From the NCBI GenBank assembly GCA_965153455.1, contig OZ234493.1, positions 12,452,213-12,516,212 on the forward strand: a stretch of 64,000 nt of DNA. Direction: 5' to 3'. Shown piece after piece: positions 26,446 to 38,635 of this stretch (the stretch's first letter is position 1; each line of letters opens with the position of its first letter). The DNA comes from Sphagnum compactum (Eukaryota > Bryophyta > Sphagnopsida > Sphagnales). The notes beneath the pieces were generated by a model. The model was not told the origin of the DNA. It was given only the letters and a program-made list of their open reading frames with translations, and made no database searches. A program made the position numbers and the translations under genes.

Positions 26446-26591
26446 TCTCTCTCCTCTCATCTTCTCCTTCACCCCCAGCAGCTGATTGTTTTCTTCTTCT
26501 TCTTCATCTCTCTCTCTGTTCACCCTCATCATCATCTGCTCTCTCATCTTCTCCTTCATCCCCAGCAGCTGATTGTTGTCTTCTTCTTCCA

Positions 26592-26627
<36 letters not shown>

Positions 26628-26890
26628 ACCCTCAGCTTGGTTTTCTTCATCATCATCATCATCATCATCATTTGCTCTCTCATCTTTTTCTTAACCCCCA
26701 GCAGCTGATTGTTTTCTTCTTCTTCACATTCTCTCTCTCTCTTCACCCTCAGCTTGGTTTTCTTCATCATCATCATCATCATCATTTGCTCTCTCATCTT
26801 TTTCTTAACCCCCAGCAGCTGATTTTTGTTTTCTTCTTCTTCTTCTTCATCTCTCTCTCTCTCTCTTCACCTTCAGCTAATTTATCATCA
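26446..26890 (-). repeat. Minisatellite (about 95-130 bp units) on the coding strand upstream of the B3 gene
   Basis: About four imperfect units each contain, on the plus strand, CTCTCATCTT, CCCCAGCAGCTGATT, a TTC run, a (CT)n run, CACCCTCAGCTTGG and a (CAT)n run. On the minus strand, the B3 gene's strand, the units read as charged peptide: NNQLLGVKKKMREQ, a Met run, KKTKLRVKRERE and a Glu run. Unit length varies with the internal CT and CAT runs, which also shifts the frame. This could be a repeat-expanded N-terminus, a leader, or non-coding. Confidence 0.7.
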
Positions 26891-27300
26891 TCATCTAATG
26901 CTGCTGTCCAGGTTCTATTTTCACATCTCCTCTCCTCCTCCTCCTCATCCCCATCTTGACTCCTTCAACAACAACAACAACAACAACAATATTTATTATT
27001 GTTGCTCCTCCTCCTCCTCCTACAAACCACTCAACATTGCATACTCTTTTTCTTCTTCTTCTTCTCTTTCTTAGAGGCAACAATCTTCCTTACTTACTAC
27101 TGTTGCTTTCCCTCCTGCAAACCACCCAACAATTGCACACACTTGTTTTTTTTCTTCTTCTAGATCTTCTTCTTCTTCTTCTTCTTCTTCCCTTTCAAGT
27201 CTAGTCTCCCAAGCAGAGCCTTCTCTTTCTTTCTTTGCAAAGTAAAGCACAGGGCGAGGACGGTACCAAAACAAGGGTTCTGCTGCCCAAGGCGGCAGCC
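26891..27300. other. Low-complexity pyrimidine-rich tract
   Basis: Dominated by (CTT)n, (CCT)n and an (ACA)n run. Both strands give only simple-sequence open frames. It may be promoter or leader of the B3 gene, since it lies upstream on that strand. Confidence 0.5.
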
Positions 27301-27307
27301 ATGCAAC

Positions 27308-27393
27308 CTTGCGCGCTGCCCGCTTTTTGGTAATGCCCTTGCCATGCCGCCTTGCGCGCTGCCCGCTTTTTGGTAATGCCTTTGCCTGTGAGC
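27308..27393. repeat. GC-rich 43-bp direct duplication
   Basis: CTTGCGCGCTGCCCGC followed by TTTTTGGTAATGCC occurs at 27308 and again at 27351. The copies are nearly identical, which implies a recent duplication. It stands out as a GC island in AT-rich surroundings. Confidence 0.8.
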
Positions 27394-27399
27394 ATAAAG

Positions 27400-28060
27400 A
27401 GTAACCTGACCCTTTTTTTTGTTTTGCCAAAAATAAAAATAAAAATAAAAATAAATTGAAAATGAAATTAATTTTTGGCGATTTCAACAGCCAGAAGTCT
27501 TGGAAATAAAAAGTTCTCTCGGATTTCTATATTTGGTTCCTATATCAGAGAGTGTTTTTTTTTCCCCCCCTACTAATTTTGTCAATTTTTGGGGAAAAAA
27601 AAATTGGAATTTTTTTTAAAAAAAATTCTCATGTAAATTAAACTAATTTGTAATTTTTCTAGTGTAAATTGGACTAATTCTTCTTTTTAAAATTTGATTA
27701 AAAAATCCCCAAATTTGCGATCCAACCACAATGGCAATCATACAATTAGCCAAATTTTGGCTACAGATCAGAGAGGAAATGGGAAACTTTTTTTTTTAAA
27801 AATTCCATTATATTTTGGCCACCTGCTGGAACCTATTTGTCAAAATATGGCTATTTCAGAAACTCCTTCCTCAAAATCTAACCACTTTGATGCATTTTCT
27901 CACAAATTCCTTTTGCATGCGAGGCATCGAATTTCTTTTGTTGCAAAAAAAAAAAGGGGGAAAATTTGGTCCCCAAAATTTTATTTATAAAAAAATATAT
28001 ATGTACATAATTCTTTTTTAATTTTATTTTTAAAAAATTTCCTCCAACAATTAGTGACAT
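27400..28060. other. AT-rich spacer with a dispersed repeat copy
   Basis: No gene. Near 27812-27840 it holds a diverged copy of the TTTTGGCYACCTRCT family also seen near 13410 and 32200. Confidence 0.5.
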
Positions 28061-28461
28061 ATAACTAAACACTCGTATAGCTAACCGCCAACCACCACCA
28101 TGGTTAGCTATTGGCTAAACATATAACTAAACGCTCTGATAGCTAACCGCCAACCACCACCATGGTTAGCTATTGGCTAAACATATAACTAAACGCTCTC
28201 ATAGCTAACCGCCAACCACCACCATGGTTAGCTATTGGCTAAACATATAACTAAACGCTCTTATAGCTAACCGCCAACCACCACCATGGTTAGCTATTGG
28301 CTAAACATATAACTAAACGCTCTTATAGCTAACCGCCAACCACCACCATGGTTAGCTATTGGCTAAACATATCACTAAACACTCTTATAGCTAACCGTCA
28401 ACCACCACCATGGTTAGCGATTGAATAAGCATATGACTAAACACTTTTGTAGTTAACCACC
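28061..28461. repeat. 62-bp minisatellite, six copies plus a partial one
   Basis: Units start at 28061, 28123, 28185, 28247, 28309 and 28371, with a partial unit at 28433. Each begins ATAACTAAACRCTC. Each contains an internal inverted repeat, TAGCTAACC ... GGTTAGCTA (9-bp arms, 15-base loop GCCAACCACCACCAT). The first five copies are almost identical and the last ones degenerate. It is not a CRISPR array: there are no spacers of variable sequence. Confidence 0.95.
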
Positions 28462-31400
28462 CTAATATTTCATTCTCTTGATTGCTAGAATACTATTGAA
28501 TGATTATACACACGTTGATAACTTCATTCACTTTACCTCAATACACCGAGCATGCATACAATCATGCTTATGGTCTAGTAAATATGTATATATACATATA
28601 TATAAATTTATAAATTTATTTTATTTTATTTTATAATTATTAATTTGATATTCTAAAATATTTTATGTTTAATTTTGGGAGGTAGGTGGTCTTGCGATCG
28701 TCCACAAGAGGACTTATATATATATCAATGAGATCCAAAAATGTTCAACCCTTATGAACCTAAGTCCATTTTACAACCATTTTATCTCTATTTTCAGCCT
28801 TAGGTAGAGTTTTGGTCCAATCTATTCGTCCGTGAATCAAATTACAAATTCAACCATGGCACAAGAATGGTATGGTCAATAATTTCTTTGCCTTGTCATA
28901 AAAAATAACAAATACACATAAATAAGCTTTTAAATAAGTTGTAAGTAAAAATATTATTTTATTCAATGACTAATATGAGGATAATATTTTATTTTAATGT
29001 AATAAATTTGAAAAATCCACATTTTTAACATGCATTTTTAAGTAGATTTTTTTTCATGTAAAATATACTTGCACAAATGTTTGATTTTGTAAAATGGAAT
29101 GCAAGTAGATGAAATCTTGTTTTCTATAATTTTCAAGTTAATGAAGGCTTAAAAGATATTTGTGTACTCTTTAATTGTGCATATTATAATCACAATATAT
29201 CAAAAAAATTATGTAAAAAACTTTTGAACACCATATTGACTAATTAATTTGAAATATTTTGTATTCAAATTACCACAAACTTGATTGAGGCCTTAATGGT
29301 TTATATTTATACTAAGTTTTAAATTTATTTTCTTAAGTTTATGTAAAATATTGAGTGGTTTTTAAATTGGATTTTGGGCAAACTTTTTTTTTTGGTTTGC
29401 TTTATCATGTTGTCCACAATTAGATTCAATATTTAATAATTCATAGTTATTTGATAAAAATTAAGACAAAATCAAGCAAAGGATGATGAGATAACAAAGC
29501 TAGATCAAGCTTATACAAGATGAAATATGTGTTGCCCAAGGTTGGATTTGAAGCTTCATTGGCCATTTTATTTTTTGGTTTTTGCACATGGACTAATGCA
29601 TGCAATGACTTGGAGCAAATTTGACCTCAAAATATTTGTGCACTAAAGACATTAAATGCTTATAAAATAAATTGAACCAAGCAATGTTGAAAGCACACAC
29701 ATTCTACTTGGGGCCGGTATAAGGATTGATAAAGCAAATCAAAACAATGAAGGGAAGGATAAATTATATGCCAAATTTTGTTCAATCGAAAACAAAGTTG
29801 AAATGAACGATATTTATGAATTGAATGTAAACATTTGGTTTGAAGATCTTTACATTGCATATAAGTTGGCCAACTTCAACTTCACCCTTGAAATGAGTCT
29901 ACACAAGCAAGGCGAGTAATTATAGGTTGGTATGCTCTTTAATCTTTAAAGGCCTACACTTCTTTTACATCCATTTTAGTTCAATTTGAAACTTTTGTTA
30001 GAAATTTGGTCAAATCTATTCATTTGGGAATGGGAGTACAAAATCAATCGTTGGATTCAAAGTTTACACACTCAAAAAAAAACTCTCCCAAAACTTTTAG
30101 TCGAAATCAAGCAAGGAATGATGAGTTTTCAAAGGTTGATTGAATCCATGTGAAATTTGCCCTTGGTTGGATATAAAGCTTCACTAGCCAAAACAAAATT
30201 TCTAACATGAGACACTTATGAGTGCATCTTAACATTCACAATGTCCAAGTTATATATTCATTAAACAAATTTAGTTTGTTTAGGCCAAAATGTGACCATT
30301 CAAATAAGAATGAAAGCTTGCAATTTTCAAAATATGAATATGAATTTTTTTGAGAAAGACAACTTTTCAACGAATGCCATGTTAATATTAATGGTAGAAC
30401 TCTTGGGCTATGAATTTTCAAAGTCAACCTTTGGTACCCACTTGTGATCATGGCCACTTTCATTAGTGCACTCATTACCAAAACTAATCCAAGACCCACC
30501 AAATGCACTTATTTGATCAAAACCTTACCCAAACACACTTGGCAATTCTTTATTAATAGATCGTCTACAAGATCTTAAAAAACCTCACAAAATCAAAAAA
30601 TGCCAAAGTTACAAATGTAAATGTCAATCCCTTGCACACCTGTTTTAAATTCCAAAAACAATCATTATTGCTTTCATCAAGTAATTAAAGAGTTAATGGA
30701 AGATGAAATTTTTATAGTTGAACATTACTCGTTTAAATTGGCCATCCACCATTGACAATACATGAATGCCAAAATTCCCCATCTTGGATATTTTCCCTCA
30801 AAACCAAGTGAAAGACATGCCTAAGGGCACATGGCACCTATGAGGTTTGATCTCAAAACTAATGCATTACACATTGATGAATGCATATTCATTGAAGCCC
30901 TTTATGGTGTTAAAGACCTTATGAAACCAAATCACAACTTATGTGCAATACTTATTGACCTAAATGATATGAAGACATTGAATGTTTACTTCACTAAAGA
31001 AGTCAAGTTTCAAATGTTGAGCCCAAAGTTCAAACTAGTGTTGGTAGGTTTAGGGTACTGGGCATGTCGTAGTTCTAGGTTAAGTTTTGGGGTATTAAAA
31101 TTGAATTTGGATCCAATTGTGGAATCATCTTTTGCAAAAAATGAAACTTGAACCTTGATTAGGCTACAATCCTTTTTAAAAGAATCTAGGTTCTCTAATA
31201 TATGTATAAGGTTTTTTCTTAAAGTGTAACAATCAAGCTTTGATTTTATAAGTTGTGACAATTCAACTTTGAACAAACCTTATGACATAAAATTGTGATG
31301 GTGTTGGGTGCATGTGACATCATTCTTTGATTTAGACTAAAACATAACATAACTTCTTTTGTAGTTATAATGAATCATTATTAATTTAATGCACTAATAT

Positions 31401-33299
31401 TTAGGCAGTAACCAACTCATAGTCCCCACCACCCCAAGCACTCCCCCCAAAGGAAAAGAAACTCTCTTCATTGCTTGTTGCCTTATTTCATTGTTAGGAA
31501 TTTTTTTTAAAACTACATTTGTCTCCAACTTCTTCCTACACTAGTATCCCATTCCATGAATGTGGGCACCTACTTAGTAAGTTATTAGTTTCAGTTACAT
31601 GCAATGTAGACGGAATTAAACATGGTTTTTTAAAAATATTGATTTCAATTCTTTTGAAAATCTCTATAACTATTGGTTTTTAATACATCCCAAAAATTGT
31701 TTTCAAAACCACACTAGGGGGTTCGATCTTGATTTTCTTAGAAAAATAAAACCAAAACCATAGGTTCCTTCCAAAATGAAGAACCAAAAATATTAGTCAA
31801 ACCAATGTTATGTGATTATTTCAACTTACACAAAAAAAAATCGGTTACAATTTTTTAAGTAGTTCCAAAATCAAACACAAAAATCCTCAAAAAAATTGGG
31901 AAGGGGTGAATGTGGTTACCCTACTTTGATGGTTCATGGGGGATAATTTGTCACATTGAGAAGTGTATCATGAATTACATTAGTTTATGGTGGCATGACA
32001 TTTTCATTCATGTTTTGCAACATGATGTTAATGCATGACATGGCACAGGGCGGGGGTGTTTATGTGACCAAGATCATGCAATTCCTTTCTTTAATCAATT
32101 TTGTGTTGTAGCCAAAGTGGCAATGATACATAAGAAAATTTAACCAAAGTTGACTACAAGCTTAATATGGAAGTAATTTTAAAAAAATGTCTTTGTATAT
32201 TTTTGGCTACCTACTTAAACCATGTACAAAAATTTGGAAAGCGATCTTAAATTTTGGTCAAATTATGCCTATTGAAATTCTTAAAAAACACATTATTTGA
32301 TCACTTTGATTTTAATTGTTTTTAGGGGCTATATGTAGCCAACAAAAAAAGGTTGGAAATAATGATTTTTCTAGGCCAAAAAAATCCTTTTTTCAACCAA
32401 AAATAGGGTTTTTTTTAATTTTTTTTGTTTTCTAATGAAAATTCAACTAATTTTGCAATAAAAAATGAGAGAAAAAACATTGGTTGGCATGATTTAAATT
32501 AAGGTTTAACAACCCTTTCATTTATTTTTTGATCTCTTGTTTTTCCCACCTTTCCTTCTCATCTTTTCCATCTATCTCCATCTCTATTCTCTATATTTTT
32601 AACCTTGGCAAGGTCACAAGCAAAAACTTAAGGAACAAAGAGTGTAGGATTGTGGTTGCATCACCCCCACCCTTCTTCTTAGTCCTTTAGTTGAGCACAC
32701 AAGGAAACGCACTACAATGTTGCCTCTCCTTGTTTCTTTTTCCCCTTCACAACATTGAGAAGACACATTATGTTGCCCCCTTCTCTTTCCCTCGCCTTCT
32801 CTCTCCCTTCATTTGCAACTTTGTTCGTGTGTTTCTAATCACATGAAGACTGATTTTGCTGTTTCGTTTGGCAAACATGAAGAACCTTTGTGAACACGAA
32901 GCTCCTCACACTAGCAAAAAGTGTAAGCAAACTTTGCTTGCCTTTTTGTTTTTTGTTTTTCATTAGCCCCTACCCTTCCAAGTTACAAGCCATTATGGTT
33001 CTGAACTATTACAAGCGGCCACATTCGAGTGTAGCTACTCATGCCCCTAGCAAGCTTCACCATAAAACAATTGCCATTATTTATTTATTTCTTAAATTCC
33101 AACTTTTTGCTTCACCACATATTTGTATTTTTTTCATGCATGTTAAAAAACCTCTCTTTGTAAATTCAATTACTTTTAATAATTTTTTTCAAAAATTGAT
33201 ATTAAATTGTCAATTTTGTTGTCAAATGAAATTGTTCATTTTGTTGTCGTGTTTAAAAAAAACTTGAATGAAATGTTGTGTGGAAGTTTATTTAGGATT
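28462..33299. other. AT-rich intergenic spacer, no gene recognised
   Basis: Few CG dinucleotides and long A/T runs. A 106-codon frame at 30831-31151 (ALYGVKDLMKPNHNLCAILI) looks somewhat coding-like but matches no family I can name. It may be an old transposon remnant. A copy of the TTTTGGCTACCTACT repeat family is at 32201-32227. Confidence 0.5.
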
Positions 33300-33925
33300 T
33301 TACATTAAACTACATTTTATTGTAATTATAAACATTGTTGAAATAGTCATTGTGATTAAAAACTTTATGGTTTTGATTTCAAAATATTTTGGGAATGTTT
33401 ATTAATATATACATTAAAACTTGCATTAAGCTTGAATGTGATGTTTAGGGAAATTAATGCAATGTTTTAATGACTTTACTTAAAAACTAGCATTTATTGT
33501 AACAACATTATTGAGGTTGTCATTGTGATTAAAAACCTTATGGGACCTTTGATTTAAGAATGTTTTGTAGAATGTTTATTAATATTGATACATTAAAACT
33601 GACATTTTATTGTAATTGTTATAACAACATTATTGAAGTTAATGTCATTGTGATTAACAACCTTATGGGAGGTTTTTTTATCCAAAATGTTATGGGGAAT
33701 GTTTATTACAATTGATACATTAGAATTGGCATTAAGTTTGAATGTAATGTTTTGTAGAATTTTTTTTATGACTTTATTTGAAAATTAACATTTTATTAAA
33801 ATTGCAAGAACAACGTTGTCAAGAGGTTGTCATTGTAATTGAAAACATCGTGGTTAGTATTTTGATTCTAAAATGTTTTGGGAAAATGTTTATTAGGATT
33901 GATATATTAGAGCTAATGTTTTATT
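33300..33925. repeat. Degenerate tandem repeat, four units of about 110-190 bp
   Basis: Units begin near 33309, 33490, 33601 and 33787. Each has CATTTTATTGTAA, then CATTGTGATTAAAAACCTTA, then AATGTTTATTA and GATACATTA. Units 1 and 3 carry an extra segment, GCATTAAGTTTGAATGTAAT. This gives an alternating long/short pattern. Confidence 0.75.
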
Positions 33926-36445
33926 ATAGTTTATTGTGAACACCTTGTGTATGTCTCACCCTTGGATTATTTTCTTTTGTAACATACATATTGGAACTAA
34001 AAACCTAACTTGTTCAAAGTGGCAATTAGTAACCAACATTACATTATATAACCTACAACAAGCACCAACTTGCTACAAAATGATGGTACATAAACTTGCC
34101 TTCCCCAAAAGTCTTAGGGAAACCCATTAACAATTACATATTCATTGCTTCTTCTTTAAATTTGGTCATAAGATGAAAGTGGGGTCTTATTTATGATTGT
34201 TAGTTTCTTATGTTCGTGTGGCAATTCATGTCATCCCAATTATTCAAGAAGTGAACTCAATTGAATTTGACATGTTTTTTATAATTCAACCCACCAACAT
34301 TGCAGCTTTTTGTGTTGTAATGTTTATGTACTTACAACTTTCTATTGGAGAAGGTGAATAAAAGCAAGAGGAAAAAGAATTGGGAAGGTTATAATCACAT
34401 TTTAAGCACACATTTTATTATTTAGTGCATTTCACCTTTTGTTTTTCTTGTTTTTTTGTTCTTGAAATAATCCACAATTTGATATAAGAGTGTAATGATA
34501 ACAAAAAAATTCCCTAATGTTAGTAAAAAAAAATTGAATGTTATTATTGCCATACTTTTTTTTCCAATAAAATTGATTTAATCATCACCAATTTATCCAA
34601 GGCTACAACGAGGCCTTGGATGAAAATGGTAACAAACTTGTGCTCAAACCTTGTCCTATGTTCAAATCCAACCAAGGAAAAAAAAAGTGTGCAAGTTGCA
34701 GCTAGAAATATTTATGTGCTTGAAAAAACACTTGGGAAAAAGAAAACATCAAAAAAAGATTGAACCCATAAAAACCCCACAAAACAGTACAAGAACTGTT
34801 AAGCAAAAAAAAGGTGTTAGATCTCCCTCACTTTGTCTTATTAGTGTTTTAATTGAATCAAACAACATATGTATCAATGTATCAAATGATATATATTAGA
34901 CTTTATCTATCAATCTATCAATGTAGGAACCATAAAGCAAAGAGGAGGTAGATTTTAAAGTGATGTGTTATCTAGACATTTTGTGTTCGGGATATAATCC
35001 TTTTGTGAATGGTTTCAAATCATTTTTGGTGATTTGAGATTCTAAAGCATATTGTGTTATGTTTTGTAAGTCTTTTGTGTGTTTAAACAACTTTTCATTA
35101 CACATAATGTTTGTATTATGTTGTTTATGTTTTGGTTTGGATGTATTTGTTTATGAGGTGTTATGTTGTTCTGTTTATGGATGTTGATAACAATGGTTAG
35201 GCACCAACATCAGAGCACATGACATTCACTTCCACCTCCTCCCCCACCTTCACCTCCTCCTTCACCACCTCCTCCATCTTCACTTCATATTCCACTTCCA
35301 CCTCCACATGTTACAATGTCAATTCTCTTTGCATCCCCACGCATATATGTGAAAAATTGGACATTGTCTCAATCTCATGATCACTCATGTCTTAAAAAAG
35401 CAATGGTGAAACTCAATGGGCATTTTTGCATTTCCTTCCACATATGGTCTTCAAAATCAATAGGCAAAAAATGGAGGGTAATGCCCAAGGGCACACAATT
35501 TTGGTAATGCCTACAACCAAGTGTGTTACATGGTGTAAAACTCAATGTGTCATGCAAATTTTTTTGAGACCCAATGGGTGTTAGCCGGGTGCTTGCCAAG
35601 CATCATGGTATATGTATATAGATACACATTGTGAGACCGATGGGTACTAGTTGGGTGCTTGTCGGGCATCATGGTAAAAAAAAGTAACCAAGACATTTTG
35701 AAAAGCAAAACACCAACCTCTATGGCCATTCATGTTTTGAAAGCAGCATGTGACAAATGTTTGTAGCATTACATTGGGTAAGCATGCATCCACATACATT
35801 GCGATTGCATTTCTGGGCAGAGGTTTTTGCACAAACATAATATCCTAAATATGCATAAATCAAATTGTAAAGAGACAAATGAGACTTGTGATCATCAAGG
35901 TGATGTTAATATCAAATCATGACAATTTGTATTTAAACATTGTTGGCCAGTTTTAATGAGAAATCCTTTCTTAAGCAAACATGTGAAAACTTGTGTTCTA
36001 AATCCTCTCTTATCAAAAAGTTGAAGTGACAATTTACTGTTTAGAAGGGGAGATGATGTCACATGTAACATACATTTGACCTTTATATATATAATTTTCA
36101 CATTCATAGGAGACAAAACAAATGTAGCCAATGCTTGATTTTCATGTTCTAATGTAAAAAATTGTACTTGAGTTCATGTGATCTCACATTTCAAATTACT
36201 ACTGAAAATTGTGCAACTCGAGCCTACCTTTGCACACCTCTGTTACTCTTTAGGAGACATCTGCCCCAAATAAACTAACCACCATGCAGTGTCCCGCCTC
36301 TCTTTTGGCAGTTAGACATTCTTAGACGAAAGAGTGGGGACTCTTTCCTTTTTTTCCTTCATCAATGTGTAAACTCTCATAACACTACATGACAAAATTA
36401 CACAACCATCATCACCCTCTCTCTTGGAAGATTCATTTGGAAAGA
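33926..36445. other. AT-rich spacer with a small direct duplication
   Basis: The sequence GAGACCCAATGGGT ... GGGTGCTTG ... CATCATGG near 35568-35612 is repeated at 35633-35672. A Pro-rich (CCWCCT) stretch lies near 35215-35310. No gene is supported. The last part before 36446 probably includes the 3' UTR of the pseudouridine synthase gene. Confidence 0.5.
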
Positions 36446-38635
36446 CTAAGCAGCAGCAATGTCAGTGGCAGCAGCCCAACCTTTCTCAATTCGGGAGCAT
36501 GTGGTCGATTGCTGCCATCGGCCATAGCTTGTCTTTGGTGCACCTGCAGTTGGCACTAGAAGTGACTTGTCATACAACACTGACATGAGATACAGGCCAT
36601 GGGGTGGAGCACTGCGGGCAATTCTTGCCAGCTTTGTCCGATCTTGAGATTCTAGCACACTTTGCACTGCTGATGGAGGTATTACTTCCTTTCCTACCTC
36701 TATCAATAACCCCACCTGCATGTTATGTATGTCACCATCATGCTTCATCTCCATGGCACCATGTTGTAATAACAATCAACCATCAAAGAACCCTAAAACA
36801 AGAATGCAGCACTCACAACTACTCTCTGCTTAACATTTTTTATGCTGGTAAAGGGCTGGACATACCATGTTCCGCACTTGTCTGTACAGGAAACCAGTGC
36901 CTTCCACTTCAAACTCCAATTGTGGTCCCTGCTTACTGACATCCAAAAGAGATACGCATATCAAATAAGAGGCTGCAGCTAAACAAGTTGGAATCAGGGT
37001 GGTGAGCAATATGTTAGGTACAAAGGCAACTCCAAGGATTTGCATACAATAGCCCTGCAAAAGACCTCAGCTGTCACAAAAGCACGTACCGTTGCAGCCA
37101 CATTGAATTGCACAATTTCTCTCACAGGAGGGCGCAGTGACAAGTCATTTGAAGCATTGGCAAATGCTGAGAAGTCATGCTCGCCCACAAAGTACAAGGC
37201 AGCTGCTTGCATGGCATTGATGTTGAGCTGATGCCGGATATGATAGGCATAAGACCGCTGAAAGGGCTCCATGACAGGTGCAACATAAGCCTTGTATTTG
37301 TATGTCTTTCTCTGCGCTGAAAACCGTGCATGGAAATCTGGATGTACTGCAGACACCTCCCGTATTCGAACATCATGTGGCAGGATGCCATTCAGAGATG
37401 CATGTAAAATTTCCAAATCCTCAAAACAGTGGAATGTAACAAAATGTGCCACCTACAGGCAGTCCATTTGCACTGTCAAAGTTATCTCTCTCAGGGATAA
37501 AAGTGTTTTCTTCAGACCATCAACTTGCAAACCAATTTTACAGACATTTATCTACCCTAAACCCCTCTATGAACCTTCTGACAAAACCACTCTCTTATTA
37601 GATGCCTATAATGCTTGGACTGCAAAACATACAAACTGACAATCTAAAAAATTTCTAAAAAATTTCAGACCACACACTGCAAGCTCCTCGTTTCCAGAGA
37701 ATGTGAAGGTGTTCTCACAAGCATGGACAGAACAACAGAATAAACTCATGCAAGTAAACCACCTAGACACCACAGTTCTTGCAAAGAGCACAAAAGAATC
37801 TACCTGACCCCATGCATGGACACCTGCATCTGTACGACCGGATGCTGCAAGTTGCAGTTGTTCTCGTGAGCATCTTGTTACCTTGCCAAGTGCATCCTCA
37901 ATCATATGTTGCACTGTCAGAGTCCCTGGTTGTAGTTGCCAACCTGCAAGAAGAATCAGTTAATTATTTTAGCTCCAAAACATTGTACAAACAACAAAAT
38001 CCATCATCTTGACATCCATTCCTTGATACAGCATTTTCAAACCTTACAAAACATGGGATTTTCTGCACCGAGTCATGATCATGAGACTGAAATTTCCTTG
38101 CTATCATTATCACCACAATATGCTGCATTCTCGAGCTGAACACATCAGTTCCTATTCCTTCTAGAAATTGTCAACTTTGACCCAAATAAGAGATTGCACA
38201 TTTCAACCAAAAAAAAAATCAATTGACTGGAACTCCTTCCTTGACATACAAGTTCTGTTTTTGAATGCATACATGACACATCCTCCTTAACATTTCCTCT
38301 GCAGATCAACCATCTTTAAACCCTTTAAAACCACAGAAACAGATCTTCTTCATATGGACCACCAAAAGAAAGTTTAGGGTTCAGGGTTTAGGAGTTGAGA
38401 GAGAGAGAGAGAGAGAGAGAGGGAAACCTGAGTATTTACTGCCGTCATAGGCAATCAACAAGCGCCATTTCCAGGTGCTCTGGCTCTCCATACTTACTCT
38501 ACAACGAGCCATTCTTCTAACATGAATCCACTTCAATTGGGGAGCTGTTGCTACCGTCATCGGTGCACCCCCGAAGAATTTCTTGTCAACAAAATGCAAA
38601 GGACTTGATAACTTCATTGCTCTGGACTTGAACAT
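36446..38635 (-). CDS. tRNA pseudouridine synthase, TruA family
   Basis: Five exons, minus strand: 38635-38428, 37943-37804, 37452-37090, 36928-36866 and 36715-36446. All are GT-AG, phases agree, and they give 347 residues. The TruA fold starts at [20 protein letters not shown]. The catalytic Asp is in [15 protein letters not shown] (about residue 108). Further family signatures are [25 protein letters not shown] and [20 protein letters not shown]. Known role: converts uridine to pseudouridine in the tRNA anticodon region (positions 38-40 in bacterial TruA). About 55 residues precede the domain, with Ser/Arg/Lys and few acids ([11 protein letters not shown]). A chloroplast or mitochondrial transit peptide is possible but not proved. 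Intron 1 starts beside a (GA)n tract. The first Met was chosen because it is the outermost in the exon; an internal Met would also give an intact domain. Confidence 0.92.
38397..38422. repeat. (GA)n microsatellite in intron 1 of the pseudouridine synthase gene
   Basis: A GA tract lies immediately inside the first intron, a few bases from its 5' splice site. Confidence 0.9.

Noticed and set aside
28061-28461. CRISPR-like array of evenly spaced repeats
   Set aside because: The whole 62-bp unit repeats, with no variable spacers, and the genome is that of a plant.
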